From Brevibacillus dissolubilis (lineage in GTDB: Bacteria; Bacillota; Bacilli; Brevibacillales; Brevibacillaceae), in contig NZ_VCNA01000001.1 of NCBI RefSeq assembly GCF_006170445.1, positions 434,001 to 498,000 of the forward strand: a DNA stretch of 64,000 nucleotides, read 5' to 3'. The position numbers and the translations under genes are program-made. Under the pieces are notes generated by a model. That model made no database searches and had not been told where the DNA came from. It saw only the letters and a program-made list of their open reading frames with translations. Positions 1 to 8,661 of the stretch are shown here, in pieces (position 1 is the first letter of the stretch; each line of letters opens with the position of its first letter).

Positions 1-3000
1 CCCGGTCCGCATGCTTCCCGATTTCACAGTCGAGATGACCGTAGTTCGGGATTTCATAGCGGTTGTAAAGCCCCGCACCATTGGTCTCGCACAACAGATC
101 GTACGTGATCTCCGTACCTTTTGGCAAAAACACCTTGTTCTCGCCGCCGTGGATATAGGAGATCGGGATCGCAAGACGGTCAAGATGCGGCATGTAGATA
201 TCGTCACCATCGATGGAGACCAGCTTCTCTTCACGCCCGATGCGTCCCAGATGTTCAAAGATACGCATGTTGGTCGCCCCGAAGTACTCATGGACGGTCT
301 GATGGGTCAATTCATTTAACTGCTCATGGTTGTAGACCACCCCGTACATGAAGGCAATCCGGCGGCAGATCGCATGGTGGCACTCATCATCCTGTTCCAT
401 CGGGTAGAATTTGAGCGCCATGTCAAACAGCTTGTCGCGCCAGCTGCGCTTGCTGTCCACATAGGCATTCAACTCATCTACACCTACCGCGTCGAGGATA
501 TCTGGAATGTGCAGACCTACCTTCACCTTGCCGATCAATGGCAGCTTCATGTGTGTACCGATCTGCAGTGCGACGGCAGAACGCACACCCTGCAAGCCGG
601 AGAGCATCGCCATATGGAAGCAGATGGAAGCCACACAGCGGGCTACGACCTGCACCGTATCCGCCCCGGTCACCTCACGCACCTTGGAGACGGCAGCCGG
701 GAAGTCATACTGGGCGACGTCATCACAGCTGAACATCTGCTTGGAAGAATCCAGCACGATGCTCGCACGCCAGTCGAACAGCCAGACATCATAGCCGTTG
801 GCGCACATGTATTCAACGAAATTGGTCTCCACGGTATCGATGGTGTACATCGCACTGGATTGACCCACGCCGTGTGCGACGAGGATCGGTCCTTTTGTCC
901 CGCCTTGGTAACGGGTCAGGCGCAGGCGTACATCATCTGCCGTCTGCAGTGCATACAGCTCAGGTACTGGAGCGCGCAGCGGACGCTTTTTACGCGGAGG
1001 TGCATCCGGGTTGAACACCGTTTCTTTGGCAAAAATACCGCCATACGTATCATACAGCTCCCCGAAGAAATACGAACCGAACTTCGCCACGTATTTCATC
1101 CGCTCCAGCGCATCCTTGGCATGCGGCACCTTGATCGTCGTCAGCTGTTTGGCAAAATCAAGCGCGGCGATATGCAGGACACCCTCGCCCACTTTTTCAC
1201 CGTGAAGATCTTCGCCTTTGTAGAGGCTGTAGTAGAGCGTTGTCGTGTCAGACCAGAGATCGAAGCCGTTGTTGTCGCGGATATATTTGCTTCCTTCGAA
1301 GTAATAGGCTGTGCCTTCCGCAGACAATAGCTTCATGCTGTAGATCATCTGCTTGGTCTCCACCATATCCTGGGATTTGGTGAACAGCTTGAACGTCCCT
1401 TCCGTCACCACCAGCGGCTTTTCGGAGAAGGCTGGAGCCGTCACCGTACCACAGTCGATGATCGCCTGATGATTCGGCTCAGCCAGTGCTTTATCGAGGT
1501 TTTCAAACAGAATGGTCAGCGTGAATTCCAGCTTGGATTCGTTACCAGCCGTGTCGGTGATCTTCCCGCGCATGGTCTCGGTGAACTCAACACCCGGCGC
1601 TTCCTCCAAGAGCGGTACCGGACGGAATGCTTCCAGACTGTAATCGATGGTCCAGCCGTAATCCTCAGCGATCAGCTTGGCATTGCGCTCAGCAATTGCA
1701 GAGATCGTGAACAGCGGATTGACCCCGACCGAACGCGGAACGACAGCGCCGTCTGCCACGTAAAGACCTTGGTAGACCTCATCTCCGGTGACCCCGTAGA
1801 ATACCTGACCTTTGTGGTTGACGACACCAGTCTCAGCGTCTTCGCCCATCGCACAGCCGCCGAGCGGGTGAACCGTGACCAGATCGTAATTCATATGTTT
1901 GTTCCACATTGGGTTGCGGACGAAATCGCCGCCGATCCCTTCGGATGCCTGCTTCAGCTTGCCTTTGATATCGGTAAAAATCGGCTTCTCACCCACACCC
2001 GGCCAGGAGATACGCAGATGGTCGTTGTCCAAACGCAGGACTCCGTCGCTGTCATCGTGCGCCATGACGAGATACGTCTGGGTACGGTCAACTGCGCCGT
2101 GATAAGCATCCTCGGTCATGCGGCCAAATGCCTGCAGGGAGCCTGCAATCTCCTCTACCGTACCGAGCGGATTCATCGTGGAATCCTGCTCAGCCGTAGC
2201 TGCGATTTCTTTGGAAGCACCGTTTTCTTCCAGCTCTTCTTTCTTCTCCATATCGTAAGCCGCTTGGAAGGCGACAGGCAAAATCTTAGCGAGCGCACCC
2301 GGAATCGAGCCTTCCTCGATGATCATGCCTTTTTCCACGTCTTCGGTGTTGCGGATGTCGATTACGCCGGTGATGCATGGGCCGACACCTTCCAGCTCGG
2401 AGGAATCATGGTTGCCAAAGCCCACTCCGTTGATCTCGCGCGGGCTGTCATAGGTGAAGCCCAGCACGTCGCCGTTGCCGGAAAAGCGCTGACCAAGACG
2501 ATTGGACAGCTGCAAGCCTTTTTGCTTGGAACGAAGCAGGATTTCCGTCGATCCGAGCGTCCCTGCGGCAAGGATCACAAGCTTGGTTTGGATGACTTGG
2601 TTAGCGTAGACTTCGCCGGAATCATCCAACAGTTCAATATGGACGTACCACTCATCACCATGCTGCTCCACATAACGGACACTGGTCTGCACGTAGATCT
2701 CTGCTCCGTGATTTTTCGCGTCTGGGAGGTAGTTCATCGCGGTGGTGTTTTTCGAGGTCTGGTTGCACCCGGTCACACAGTCACCGCACAGATTGCAGGC
2801 TTGCTGATTGACGCCGACATGGTTGACCCCATCTGTGAAGGTCACGTTGATCGGCACACGGTAACAGGTCTCGCCCATCGAAGCGGCAGAAGATTCGAGC
2901 GCTTCTAATTTTGACAGTTTTGGAAAATGAAGCGGATACGCATTTGGTCGAAGCATCTCCTCTGCGCGGCGGAATCCCTCTGCCAACAAGGTTTCGGTGT

Positions 3001-3382
3001 CATCACGCAAGGCACTCGGCCAGATCGGATCTTGGAAAACGCGGTTGTCCGGTCGAAACGATACGTTGGCATTGATCAGCGAGGTACCGCCAAGTCCGCA
3101 GCCCACCAGTGCAGACATATCTTCATTCACACGAAAATCAAACAGACCAAGGCGGGAACCGAGATGCCCGGCATGGGTGTCGACCTGCACTTCAGAGACG
3201 GCCTCTAGGGTGGTGTCAGGGAAATCACCTGATTGAAACTCTTTACCGCGCTCCAGCACCGCCACCTTTTGACCGGCGCGGGCCATGCGGGAAGCGGAGA
3301 TCCCGCCGCCATAACCGGAGCCTATGACAATCACATCGTACTTTTCTTTGATAAAAGAATGTGGAAAGGATAACTTCATCAT
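1..3382 (-). CDS. Long GMC-family oxidoreductase (cholesterol-oxidase-like) fused to a C-terminal alpha/beta hydrolase; 3' end lies outside the window
   Basis: Open reading continues from the ATG at 3382 to the window edge (at least 1,127 codons), so the C-terminus is cut. The N-terminus has an FAD-binding Rossmann motif (GSGYGGGISASRMA, about residues 21-34). A cysteine cluster CNLCGDCVTGC follows around residue 200, and the GMC C-terminal signature HPLGGCAMG lies near position 1865. After about residue 800 the protein changes to an alpha/beta-hydrolase fold: an oxyanion-type HG in PILVAHGVGQSS (about 880), a nucleophile-elbow region reading ARCVAS (about 650), and a terminal His in YGHLD (about 30). 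Known long GMC oxidoreductases of actinobacteria share this oxidoreductase-plus-lipase layout; the substrate is probably a sterol or other alcohol (inference). Only about 20 residues should be missing. It starts 15 bp after the metallophosphoesterase gene with its own AGGGAG site, so the two form an operon. Confidence 0.88.
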   Translation of the reverse strand, partial: MMKLSFPHSFIKEKYDVIVIGSGYGGGISASRMARAGQKVAVLERGKEFQSGDFPDTTLEAVSEVQVDTHAGHLGSRLGLFDFRVNEDMSALVGCGLGGTSLINANVSFRPDNRVFQDPIWPSALRDDTETLLAEGFRRAEEMLRPNAYPLHFPKLSKLEALESSAASMGETCYRVPINVTFTDGVNHVGVNQQACNLCGDCVTGCNQTSKNTTAMNYLPDAKNHGAEIYVQTSVRYVEQHGDEWYVHIELLDDSGEVYANQVIQTKLVILAAGTLGSTEILLRSKQKGLQLSNRLGQRFSGNGDVLGFTYDSPREINGVGFGNHDSSELEGVGPCITGVIDIRNTEDVEKGMIIEEGSIPGALAKILPVAFQAAYDMEKKEELEENGASKEIAATAEQDSTMNPLGTVEEIAGSLQAFGRMTEDAYHGAVDRTQTYLVMAHDDSDGVLRLDNDHLRISWPGVGEKPIFTDIKGKLKQASEGIGGDFVRNPMWNKHMNYDLVTVHPLGGCAMGEDAETGVVNHKGQVFYGVTGDEVYQGLYVADGAVVPRSVGVNPLFTISAIAERNAKLIAEDYGWTIDYSLEAFRPVPLLEEAPGVEFTETMRGKITDTAGNESKLEFTLTILFENLDKALAEPNHQAIIDCGTVTAPAFSEKPLVVTEGTFKLFTKSQDMVETKQMIYSMKLLSAEGTAYYFEGSKYIRDNNGFDLWSDTTTLYYSLYKGEDLHGEKVGEGVLHIAALDFAKQLTTIKVPHAKDALERMKYVAKFGSYFFGELYDTYGGIFAKETVFNPDAPPRKKRPLRAPVPELYALQTADDVRLRLTRYQGGTKGPILVAHGVGQSSAMYTIDTVETNFVEYMCANGYDVWLFDWRASIVLDSSKQMFSCDDVAQYDFPAAVSKVREVTGADTVQVVARCVASICFHMAMLSGLQGVRSAVALQIGTHMKLPLIGKVKVGLHIPDILDAVGVDELNAYVDSKRSWRDKLFDMALKFYPMEQDDECHHAICRRIAFMYGVVYNHEQLNELTHQTVHEYFGATNMRIFEHLGRIGREEKLVSIDGDDIYMPHLDRLAIPISYIHGGENKVFLPKGTEITYDLLCETNGAGLYNRYEIPNYGHLDCEIGKHADR

Positions 3383-3397
3383 GAATACATACGCTCC

Positions 3398-4852
3398 CTA
3401 TGATGGTAATTTCGAAGCTACTTTGGAAGGTAATTTGGGCATGACCCGCTTGTGATTGCCATTCCACCACTCGAAGTTGACGTCGCCCGCCTCTTCGTTC
3501 CAGACATCCTCGTGCTTGTCGTAGAACACGGCAAACGTCACCTGATTCACCCGGACAAACTTGGAATCGACCGTCATATACAAGCGCGGACGCCAGGTTC
3601 CCGTATTGATGTAGAGCACTTCGCGGTTATCCCGCTTCTCCAGCGCCGATTGCAGCGGCGAGTGGGTGTGACCATAGAGCACATATTGAATGCGCGGATT
3701 GTTTTTCCAGGCAGGCTCCCCATAGGCCGAACGCACATAGGTGTCGTGAACGGTTCCCTCTTGCCCGTCGCTTTTATTGATCATTTCGATGATTTTGCCA
3801 AGCGTCATATTGTGCACGATAAACCGCACGATCCGCTTCATCAGACCATAACCACAGATCGGATATGCAACTTTATGCAGCCAATACATCAGCTGGTTGT
3901 TCTTTTTGACATACTCCTCCACCCACTCACGGACGAAAGGCACCGTGATCAGGTTATCAACCGCTTCGTTCTTGATCTGCTGAAGCAGTTCTTGCAGCTG
4001 TGGGTCTGGCTCGTTCTGGATTCGTTCATTGAGCCAGTGGGCCGTACGCTGGATCGGGCGGATATCGGTGATATATTTGATGTATTCCACCAATTCGTCG
4101 CGGAACAGCTCGTTCTGCTCCTTCTCACGGATAAACAGGTCGATAATCTTGACAAAAAATTCGGTCGTCAACACGTCACCCAAGGCGGTTTTGCGCTCCC
4201 CCTGTAGGGAAAAATCGGTACCGCCATTGAAATTGACCAGATCGAACTGATGTCCATGTCGGGCAAACACGCCGTAATTTTCCGCCGTGTATTCGTACTG
4301 GTACCACCATTCGCCGTATGCATCCACCTGCTTGTGGTCCTCGATGTTGAAGCCGAACAGCTCCTGCAGACGGTCGCGCACCTTCGGATAGGTATTCACC
4401 ATGCGGTCATGGTTACCCGGCACATAATAGATATGAACAGGTATGCCTAGTTCGTCTTTTACGACTTGGCGAAACTCGTGTTTGAAAAAGTCAAAGGTCT
4501 CGCGATTGGCCTCATAGATCGCATTCAAAATCTGGAGGCTGCGGGCTTCCACCGGGCTTTCCCCGTGTACCTCAGGACGATACCCCTTGCTGTCCTGCAA
4601 GCCGCGTGCTCCCCATGGTCTGTTTTCCAAAGGTTCATCCAGCCATTGGCGTGTGATCAACAGGTCAACCAAGTCGCCTAAGATCAGCAGCCGAATCTCA
4701 TGGGCCTGCTTCGTGCGGGCCAAGGAGAGGATATCGTTGACAAAGACGGAACCAAATGACTCATACGACAGGTTAAAGGTCCCAGCCGTCTCATCGCTGA
4801 AATGTAGATCGCTTATCACAACCAGCACGTCAATCTTTCCTCTCTTTTCCAA
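3398..4852 (-). CDS. Calcineurin-like metallophosphoesterase
   Basis: The protein has the ordered metal-binding motifs of the calcineurin-type phosphoesterase fold: ISDLHFS near the N-terminus, LGDLVDLL, a central GNHDR and a late YGHTHSP. These coordinate a dinuclear metal centre that hydrolyses phosphate mono- or diesters. It has no signal peptide and is likely cytoplasmic. The substrate cannot be read from sequence. The 484-aa frame begins with a TTG at 4852. A better ribosome site (AGAGGAAAG) precedes a GTG at 4828, which would give a 476-aa protein beginning VLVVISDLH; I favour 4828 but keep the longer frame. The gene is the first of a two-gene operon with the GMC oxidoreductase, behind a promoter at 4929-4957. 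The C-terminal tail contains a short repeat, KLPSKVASKLPS. Confidence 0.87.
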   Translation of the reverse strand: MEKRGKIDVLVVISDLHFSDETAGTFNLSYESFGSVFVNDILSLARTKQAHEIRLLILGDLVDLLITRQWLDEPLENRPWGARGLQDSKGYRPEVHGESPVEARSLQILNAIYEANRETFDFFKHEFRQVVKDELGIPVHIYYVPGNHDRMVNTYPKVRDRLQELFGFNIEDHKQVDAYGEWWYQYEYTAENYGVFARHGHQFDLVNFNGGTDFSLQGERKTALGDVLTTEFFVKIIDLFIREKEQNELFRDELVEYIKYITDIRPIQRTAHWLNERIQNEPDPQLQELLQQIKNEAVDNLITVPFVREWVEEYVKKNNQLMYWLHKVAYPICGYGLMKRIVRFIVHNMTLGKIIEMINKSDGQEGTVHDTYVRSAYGEPAWKNNPRIQYVLYGHTHSPLQSALEKRDNREVLYINTGTWRPRLYMTVDSKFVRVNQVTFAVFYDKHEDVWNEEAGDVNFEWWNGNHKRVMPKLPSKVASKLPS

Positions 4853-4928
4853 TTAAATTCACTCTATTCATATTAAAGCATGTAAGTGTCGAAAAATCAG
4901 TAGAAAAGTAGCAAAAAAACCGGAAAAA

Positions 4929-4963
4929 ATTATAAAGATTGTACGAATTCGGGACAATCGTAC
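4929..4963 (-). promoter_or_regulatory. Sigma-A-type promoter of the phosphoesterase-GMC operon with an inverted repeat over the -35 region
   Basis: On the minus strand a TTGTCC box (4952-4957) is followed by 17 bases and a perfect TATAAT (4929-4934). GTACGA at 4941-4946 and TCGTAC at 4958-4963 form an inverted repeat that encloses the -35 box, a placement typical of a repressor operator. The leader to the start codon would be about 70-95 nt. Confidence 0.6.
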
Positions 4964-5040
4964 GGGGACAAAAGGGAGAATTTTGTCGGAAGTGTAACTA
5001 GAGATAAAGATTGGTAAAAAAGTACTGTCGAAATACGAAA

Positions 5041-5075
5041 AAACCCTGTGTCGACGTTGAAGTGACACAGGGTTT
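5041..5075 (-). terminator. Intrinsic terminator downstream of the LysE-type gene
   Basis: A 12-bp perfect stem (AAACCCTGTGTC at 5041-5052 and its complement at 5064-5075) with an 11-nt loop is followed on the minus strand by a run of T. It lies about 70 bp after the LysE stop codon. Confidence 0.85.
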
Positions 5076-5146
5076 GGGATTGGGTTGGGTTATGAGTTGT
5101 GGAGTGTGAGTTTTTCGGATGTGTTTGACGCTGTTTTCCTTCTACC

Positions 5147-5875
5147 TTACCGGTGTTTTTCCAGCGCCAGCTTGATCCCGAAGCCGATGAGCACCAGTCC
5201 TGTTGCTTTTTCCATCATGCCTTGGACCTTCGGGGTAAGCAGCCATTCGCGAAGATAGTTGATGAACACGACGTATACCAAAAACCAGACGATTGATAAG
5301 ACCGTGTGTATGGTCCCCATCAGGATGAGCTGGTAGACGGTGTTGGAGCCGGTTTCTACGAATTGGGGCAAGAAGGTTAGGAAGAATATCGCTACTTTCG
5401 GGTTGAGAATGTTGGTAAAAAGTCCTTGTTTAAAAGAAGCGGTTGGGGATATGGCACTATCGGGTTTAGCTAATGTTGATTTTTCTATTGCCGGTTCTCT
5501 TGCTGGTGTTGCCGTTGCTTGCACTGTTGCTATTGTTACTACTGCTCCTGTTGCCGCTACCGTCTCTTCCGCTGCCGCTGTTTGATCCATTTTCTTTTTC
5601 TTTCCCCAAAGCGAGGTGGCTCCGATGTATATCAGATAGATCGCACCGACGTATTTGACGATCTCGAAGGCAAGTGCAGATTTCATCAGGATGGCCGACA
5701 GCCCCAAGGCAGCGGCGAAGGTGTGCACCAGACAGCCTGTGGATATGCCCAATGCCATGTAGAATCCGTTTTTTCGTCCTGACGCGATGGTGGTTTTGGT
5801 GATCAACGCGGTGTCGAGACCGGGGCTAATGACGACGAACAGGGATAGGATGAAGAAGCTTAAGAGGCTGGTCAT
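5147..5875 (-). CDS. LysE/RhtB-family amino-acid or metabolite exporter
   Basis: The N-terminus (LLSFFILSLFVVISPGLDTALITKT) is the classic LysE/RhtB first helix with the P-G-P/L-D segment. Further membrane helices follow around residues 38-65, 68-85, 150-175, 180-205 and 215-235. Members export amino acids or small metabolites across the cytoplasmic membrane. The ATG at 5875 is chosen because AAGGAG lies 10 bases upstream; the longer frame to 6004 runs into the preceding gene and lacks a site. At 242 aa the protein is longer than the usual 205-210 aa. The excess is an Ala/Thr/Val-rich loop of about 50 residues between helices 3 and 4 (5430-5590), flanked by a KKKKM segment. The substrate is not predictable. 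It lies 37 bp after the LRAT gene and may share its transcript. Confidence 0.87.
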   Translation of the reverse strand: MTSLLSFFILSLFVVISPGLDTALITKTTIASGRKNGFYMALGISTGCLVHTFAAALGLSAILMKSALAFEIVKYVGAIYLIYIGATSLWGKKKKMDQTAAAEETVAATGAVVTIATVQATATPAREPAIEKSTLAKPDSAISPTASFKQGLFTNILNPKVAIFFLTFLPQFVETGSNTVYQLILMGTIHTVLSIVWFLVYVVFINYLREWLLTPKVQGMMEKATGLVLIGFGIKLALEKHR

Positions 5876-5912
5876 GTGGGGCTCACTCCTTTTTTCGTGG
5901 GTTGTGGATGAC

Positions 5913-6539
5913 TCAAATCGTCTTGGTGAACTTCCCTCCACTCCTGCACCATGTAACGAAATGTTCACAGTTGTTAAATAATAGGTTATATTCAGTCTCT
6001 CCAAGCCGTGAACGTGCTCGGCTGATCACCATATCTGTATCATATAGACAAGGGCTATCTTTACCTTTTATCTCACTCACATTCAACAAGTTGCCCATTG
6101 CAGCCAACTCATCTTCCCTGATGGCTCCATTTGAATAATGGATGATTCGGTTATCACCAATGTAAAGTCCATGATGCTCATATCCAACTCTTTTTACGAA
6201 TATATGATCGCCCGGTTTATAAATTTCTGCATGATCCTTTACTTTTAACTGACGAAGTTTTGATATCCCGATTTCTACCCCTATTCCAGGAATCCCAAAC
6301 AGGGCCCCTTTAGGCAATGACCGTCTAGCATTATCAATCGTGTGAGCCGCTCTATCCATTTTTTCAACGACTTCTCCAAGGACGGGGTGGTGCATCTCCG
6401 CCAGATCTTTCATGTCATTCTTCATATCCTTGAGATCATTTTTAATATCTTTGAGATCCTTCTTAACTTCTTGTACCATTTCCCTCTTCGTATCACTTAT
6501 CTCTTCCAATAACCCTTTCACATCTCGGAAAAATCCCAT
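5913..6539 (-). CDS. LRAT-domain (NlpC/P60-like) protein with coiled-coil N-terminus
   Basis: Residues 105-205 match the lecithin:retinol acyltransferase/H-REV107 fold of the NlpC/P60 superfamily: HHGLYIGD (His122/123), IIHYS (His134) and the hallmark NCEHF with Cys191. The family performs thiol acyl-transfer or hydrolase chemistry, often on lipids; the substrate here is unknown. Residues 25-48 contain three near-identical heptads (KDLKDIK, NDLKDMK, NDMKDLA), indicating a coiled coil. A Gly-rich hydrophobic stretch (GALFGIPGIGVEIGI, about 78-92) may contact membrane. The ATG at 6539 has GGAAGG 8 bases upstream; a GTG nine bases earlier is less likely. The gene is visibly AT-rich (17 G/C among the 60 bases 6421-6480), suggesting horizontal acquisition. 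It has its own promoter candidate. Confidence 0.83.
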   Translation of the reverse strand: MGFFRDVKGLLEEISDTKREMVQEVKKDLKDIKNDLKDMKNDMKDLAEMHHPVLGEVVEKMDRAAHTIDNARRSLPKGALFGIPGIGVEIGISKLRQLKVKDHAEIYKPGDHIFVKRVGYEHHGLYIGDNRIIHYSNGAIREDELAAMGNLLNVSEIKGKDSPCLYDTDMVISRARSRLGETEYNLLFNNCEHFVTWCRSGGKFTKTI

Positions 6540-6573
6540 CCGAAACACCTTCCATGCAGAAATTGTTTTTTAC

Positions 6574-6602
6574 ATGATACATTTTTTTACAATGAAGGAC
6601 AA
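6574..6602 (-). promoter_or_regulatory. Sigma-A-type promoter candidate for the LRAT-domain gene
   Basis: Minus strand TTGTCC (6597-6602), 17 bases, then TATCAT (6574-6579). It lies in the 134-bp gap after the upstream co-directional gene and about 30 bp from the LRAT start codon. Confidence 0.5.
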
Positions 6603-6673
6603 CAGAATCTTGTGAAAGTGAAAAAGCCGTTGGGTCTGGATTGACAGCATCAAACCAACTCTTGTCCGTCCTG

Positions 6674-8590
6674 CTACCCCTCCATCGGACACAAGCGATG
6701 GTATATCTCCCAATAAGACGGGTTGACCTTGGCACGCAGCTCTTCCGGCCATTGCGCGATGACGCCATTCATTACGAAGTTGATCCATTCTGCATCTTCG
6801 CTCGTGAACACTTCGTCGAGATAAGGCAGGACGTGCTCGCCGATGTCGATGAGGAAGAAGGCGATCTTCCTCGCACCGGGCTGTTTTCGGACACGAATCC
6901 ATCTTAGCAGTTGAGGCAACAAGTCGCACACTTCCAGATCCCCCATGTTCACGATGGCCTCAGCTTGTTGCCCCCATGTCCATTGATAGCCAAGTGGGAC
7001 AGATGTTCCATTCAGGTGTTGGAACAGTTCGTCATAGCATACACTGAGAACTTTTTCATAGCTTTTTCCCGGAAAAATGATATCCGTTCGTCTGCATAAC
7101 TCATAGTGAATCAGCCAAGGACTAATTTCCACTCTGTATAAGAAGCCTGTCAACATCGGACTTTTCCCACTTGATAGATAGGTAGAGCTACTACTGATTT
7201 CCCATCTCACATCAGGATATTGATTACGGAATACCTCCATCAAATAAAGAGCTGCATCAAACGCTAAGAACATCCTCGCCATCCGCGATCCTTCAATCAA
7301 GTAACCATGTACCAATGATACATCATCAAGCCAATCCTTGATCAGTTGCCCATAAGCTAGAAGTTGCTCATCGGTGAATGGCAACAACTCTGCATCACTC
7401 CAGAACCACTTCCACAGAGGGGTAAGTGATTCCACACTTAGATCAAGCTCTGCCGGGTCATTCCCAGCAGCAGCATATCGTTCACGGATATATTCGATTC
7501 GTGATGGAATCTGGCTCACGAACCAATCTAGATATCTTTGGGCTTCCCCCTGAGACATCTCGGAAAAAGGCGGCTGTGCGAATGGTGGTCGCATCATCGG
7601 TAAGGCTGCCATCAATAGATTCAAATCTCCCGCTTGCTGGATATGATATTCCACGCTCGCTCGCTTTTCCTGCTCTCGTCTTTCTTTATAAATCCTCACG
7701 TATGGCTCTGCTTTTTCACGCAACTCCTCCGAGCATTGCTCAATCACATCGGAAACAATGAACCCCATCCAATCCGTGTCGTCACTTTCAAACGCTTCTT
7801 GTAAGTAAGGCAAAATCGGTTCTCCTACCTCAACAAAAAACTCCGCAATCTCAACTGCTCCCGGCCAGTTGAGATCCATCAGCCAGTCCACCATAACAGG
7901 TAGGTAAGGCTCACAAGCCGGATAGCCCATTCTAATGATCCACTTGGCCTGCTGATCCCATGTCCACTTGTTGCCGGTCCTCAGGTATTCGCTCTGCAGA
8001 TTCTCCAATAAACCTAGATAGAAAACGAGCAGTCCATCCTCGTCCACTCCCCATTTCTGCCTGTGAATCAGGTGTCCAAGCAGGTAATGCAGGTGCCACG
8101 GATTGAACTCTACTCCGAATTGAAATCCGCTGAGCATCGGTTGATTGATGTCTCTCTCGTAGCACTCCCCATTCCCAATCACCCACTGAACCTCTGAATG
8201 CTGGTGCCGAAACACTTCACCGAGATACAGCACCAGATCAAAACTAAGAAAAAACTGCTCAAACGTCGGTATCTTGTACCATTTAGCTGCGTACAGCACC
8301 AGCCCAAGCCAATCCTGCATCCCCTGATACGTCTGCTCCAGCCCCACCTCTGTGTCTGGCAACAGCTTGTCCCCGCTGAACCATACCCACAGACGTTTCA
8401 GTGACTCTTCGGAAAAATCAAGATCATCTGCCTCACCCCCAGATGCCGCATACCGCTCACGCAAAAATTCGATCCGCTCTGGAATCTGCCCGGCAAACCA
8501 TTCCAAATACCGCTCAGCCTGCTCCCCACTCATCTCGGCGAAAGGCGGCTGCTCAAATGGCGGTTGCATCATGTTCAGCGTCGTTTTCAC
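6674..8590 (-). CDS. Tandem-repeat protein made of two DUF5071-like units, function unknown
   Basis: The 638-aa protein is a head-to-tail duplication. Unit 1 starts at MMQPPFEQPPFAEMSGEQAE (residue 7) and unit 2 at MMRPPFAQPPFSEMSQGEAQ (about residue 330). Both contain RYL-WF--QIP-RIE-(L/I)RERYAA, a Trp-rich W-WF segment, a W-QQA repeat and a terminal LPYL-E-F-S-D--W--F(I/V) block. That last block resembles the DUF5071 HEAT-like domain (inference from memory of the family). No catalytic motif, signal peptide or membrane segment is seen, so it is probably a cytoplasmic all-helical protein. The GTG start at 8590 has AAGGGGGAG six bases upstream. It is divergent from the esterase gene, and a pair of operator-like repeats lies in the shared upstream region. 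Confidence 0.82.
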   Translation of the reverse strand: MKTTLNMMQPPFEQPPFAEMSGEQAERYLEWFAGQIPERIEFLRERYAASGGEADDLDFSEESLKRLWVWFSGDKLLPDTEVGLEQTYQGMQDWLGLVLYAAKWYKIPTFEQFFLSFDLVLYLGEVFRHQHSEVQWVIGNGECYERDINQPMLSGFQFGVEFNPWHLHYLLGHLIHRQKWGVDEDGLLVFYLGLLENLQSEYLRTGNKWTWDQQAKWIIRMGYPACEPYLPVMVDWLMDLNWPGAVEIAEFFVEVGEPILPYLQEAFESDDTDWMGFIVSDVIEQCSEELREKAEPYVRIYKERREQEKRASVEYHIQQAGDLNLLMAALPMMRPPFAQPPFSEMSQGEAQRYLDWFVSQIPSRIEYIRERYAAAGNDPAELDLSVESLTPLWKWFWSDAELLPFTDEQLLAYGQLIKDWLDDVSLVHGYLIEGSRMARMFLAFDAALYLMEVFRNQYPDVRWEISSSSTYLSSGKSPMLTGFLYRVEISPWLIHYELCRRTDIIFPGKSYEKVLSVCYDELFQHLNGTSVPLGYQWTWGQQAEAIVNMGDLEVCDLLPQLLRWIRVRKQPGARKIAFFLIDIGEHVLPYLDEVFTSEDAEWINFVMNGVIAQWPEELRAKVNPSYWEIYHRLCPMEG

Positions 8591-8637
8591 AAAAATCTCC
8601 CCCTTCTCTACCTCACGTCCATGCGAATATTCTGTCC

Positions 8638-8643
8638 ATCATA
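8638..8643 (-). promoter_or_regulatory. Possible -10 box for the tandem-repeat gene
   Basis: TATGAT on the minus strand, 48-53 bp upstream of the GTG start. The -35 position would fall at 8661-8666, inside the first GACATGTC operator-like repeat, and matches the consensus poorly, which would fit a promoter needing an activator. Weak evidence. Confidence 0.3.
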
Positions 8644-8661
8644 CCGTATACTCTCCCGAAA

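Noticed and set aside
326-2908. Plus-strand open frames of 334 and 479 codons
   Set aside because: Antisense to the GMC oxidoreductase, whose motifs are continuous across the whole stretch.
5473-5658. Leucine-rich 61-codon plus-strand frame
   Set aside because: It is the complement of the repetitive Ala/Thr loop of the LysE gene; no ribosome site.
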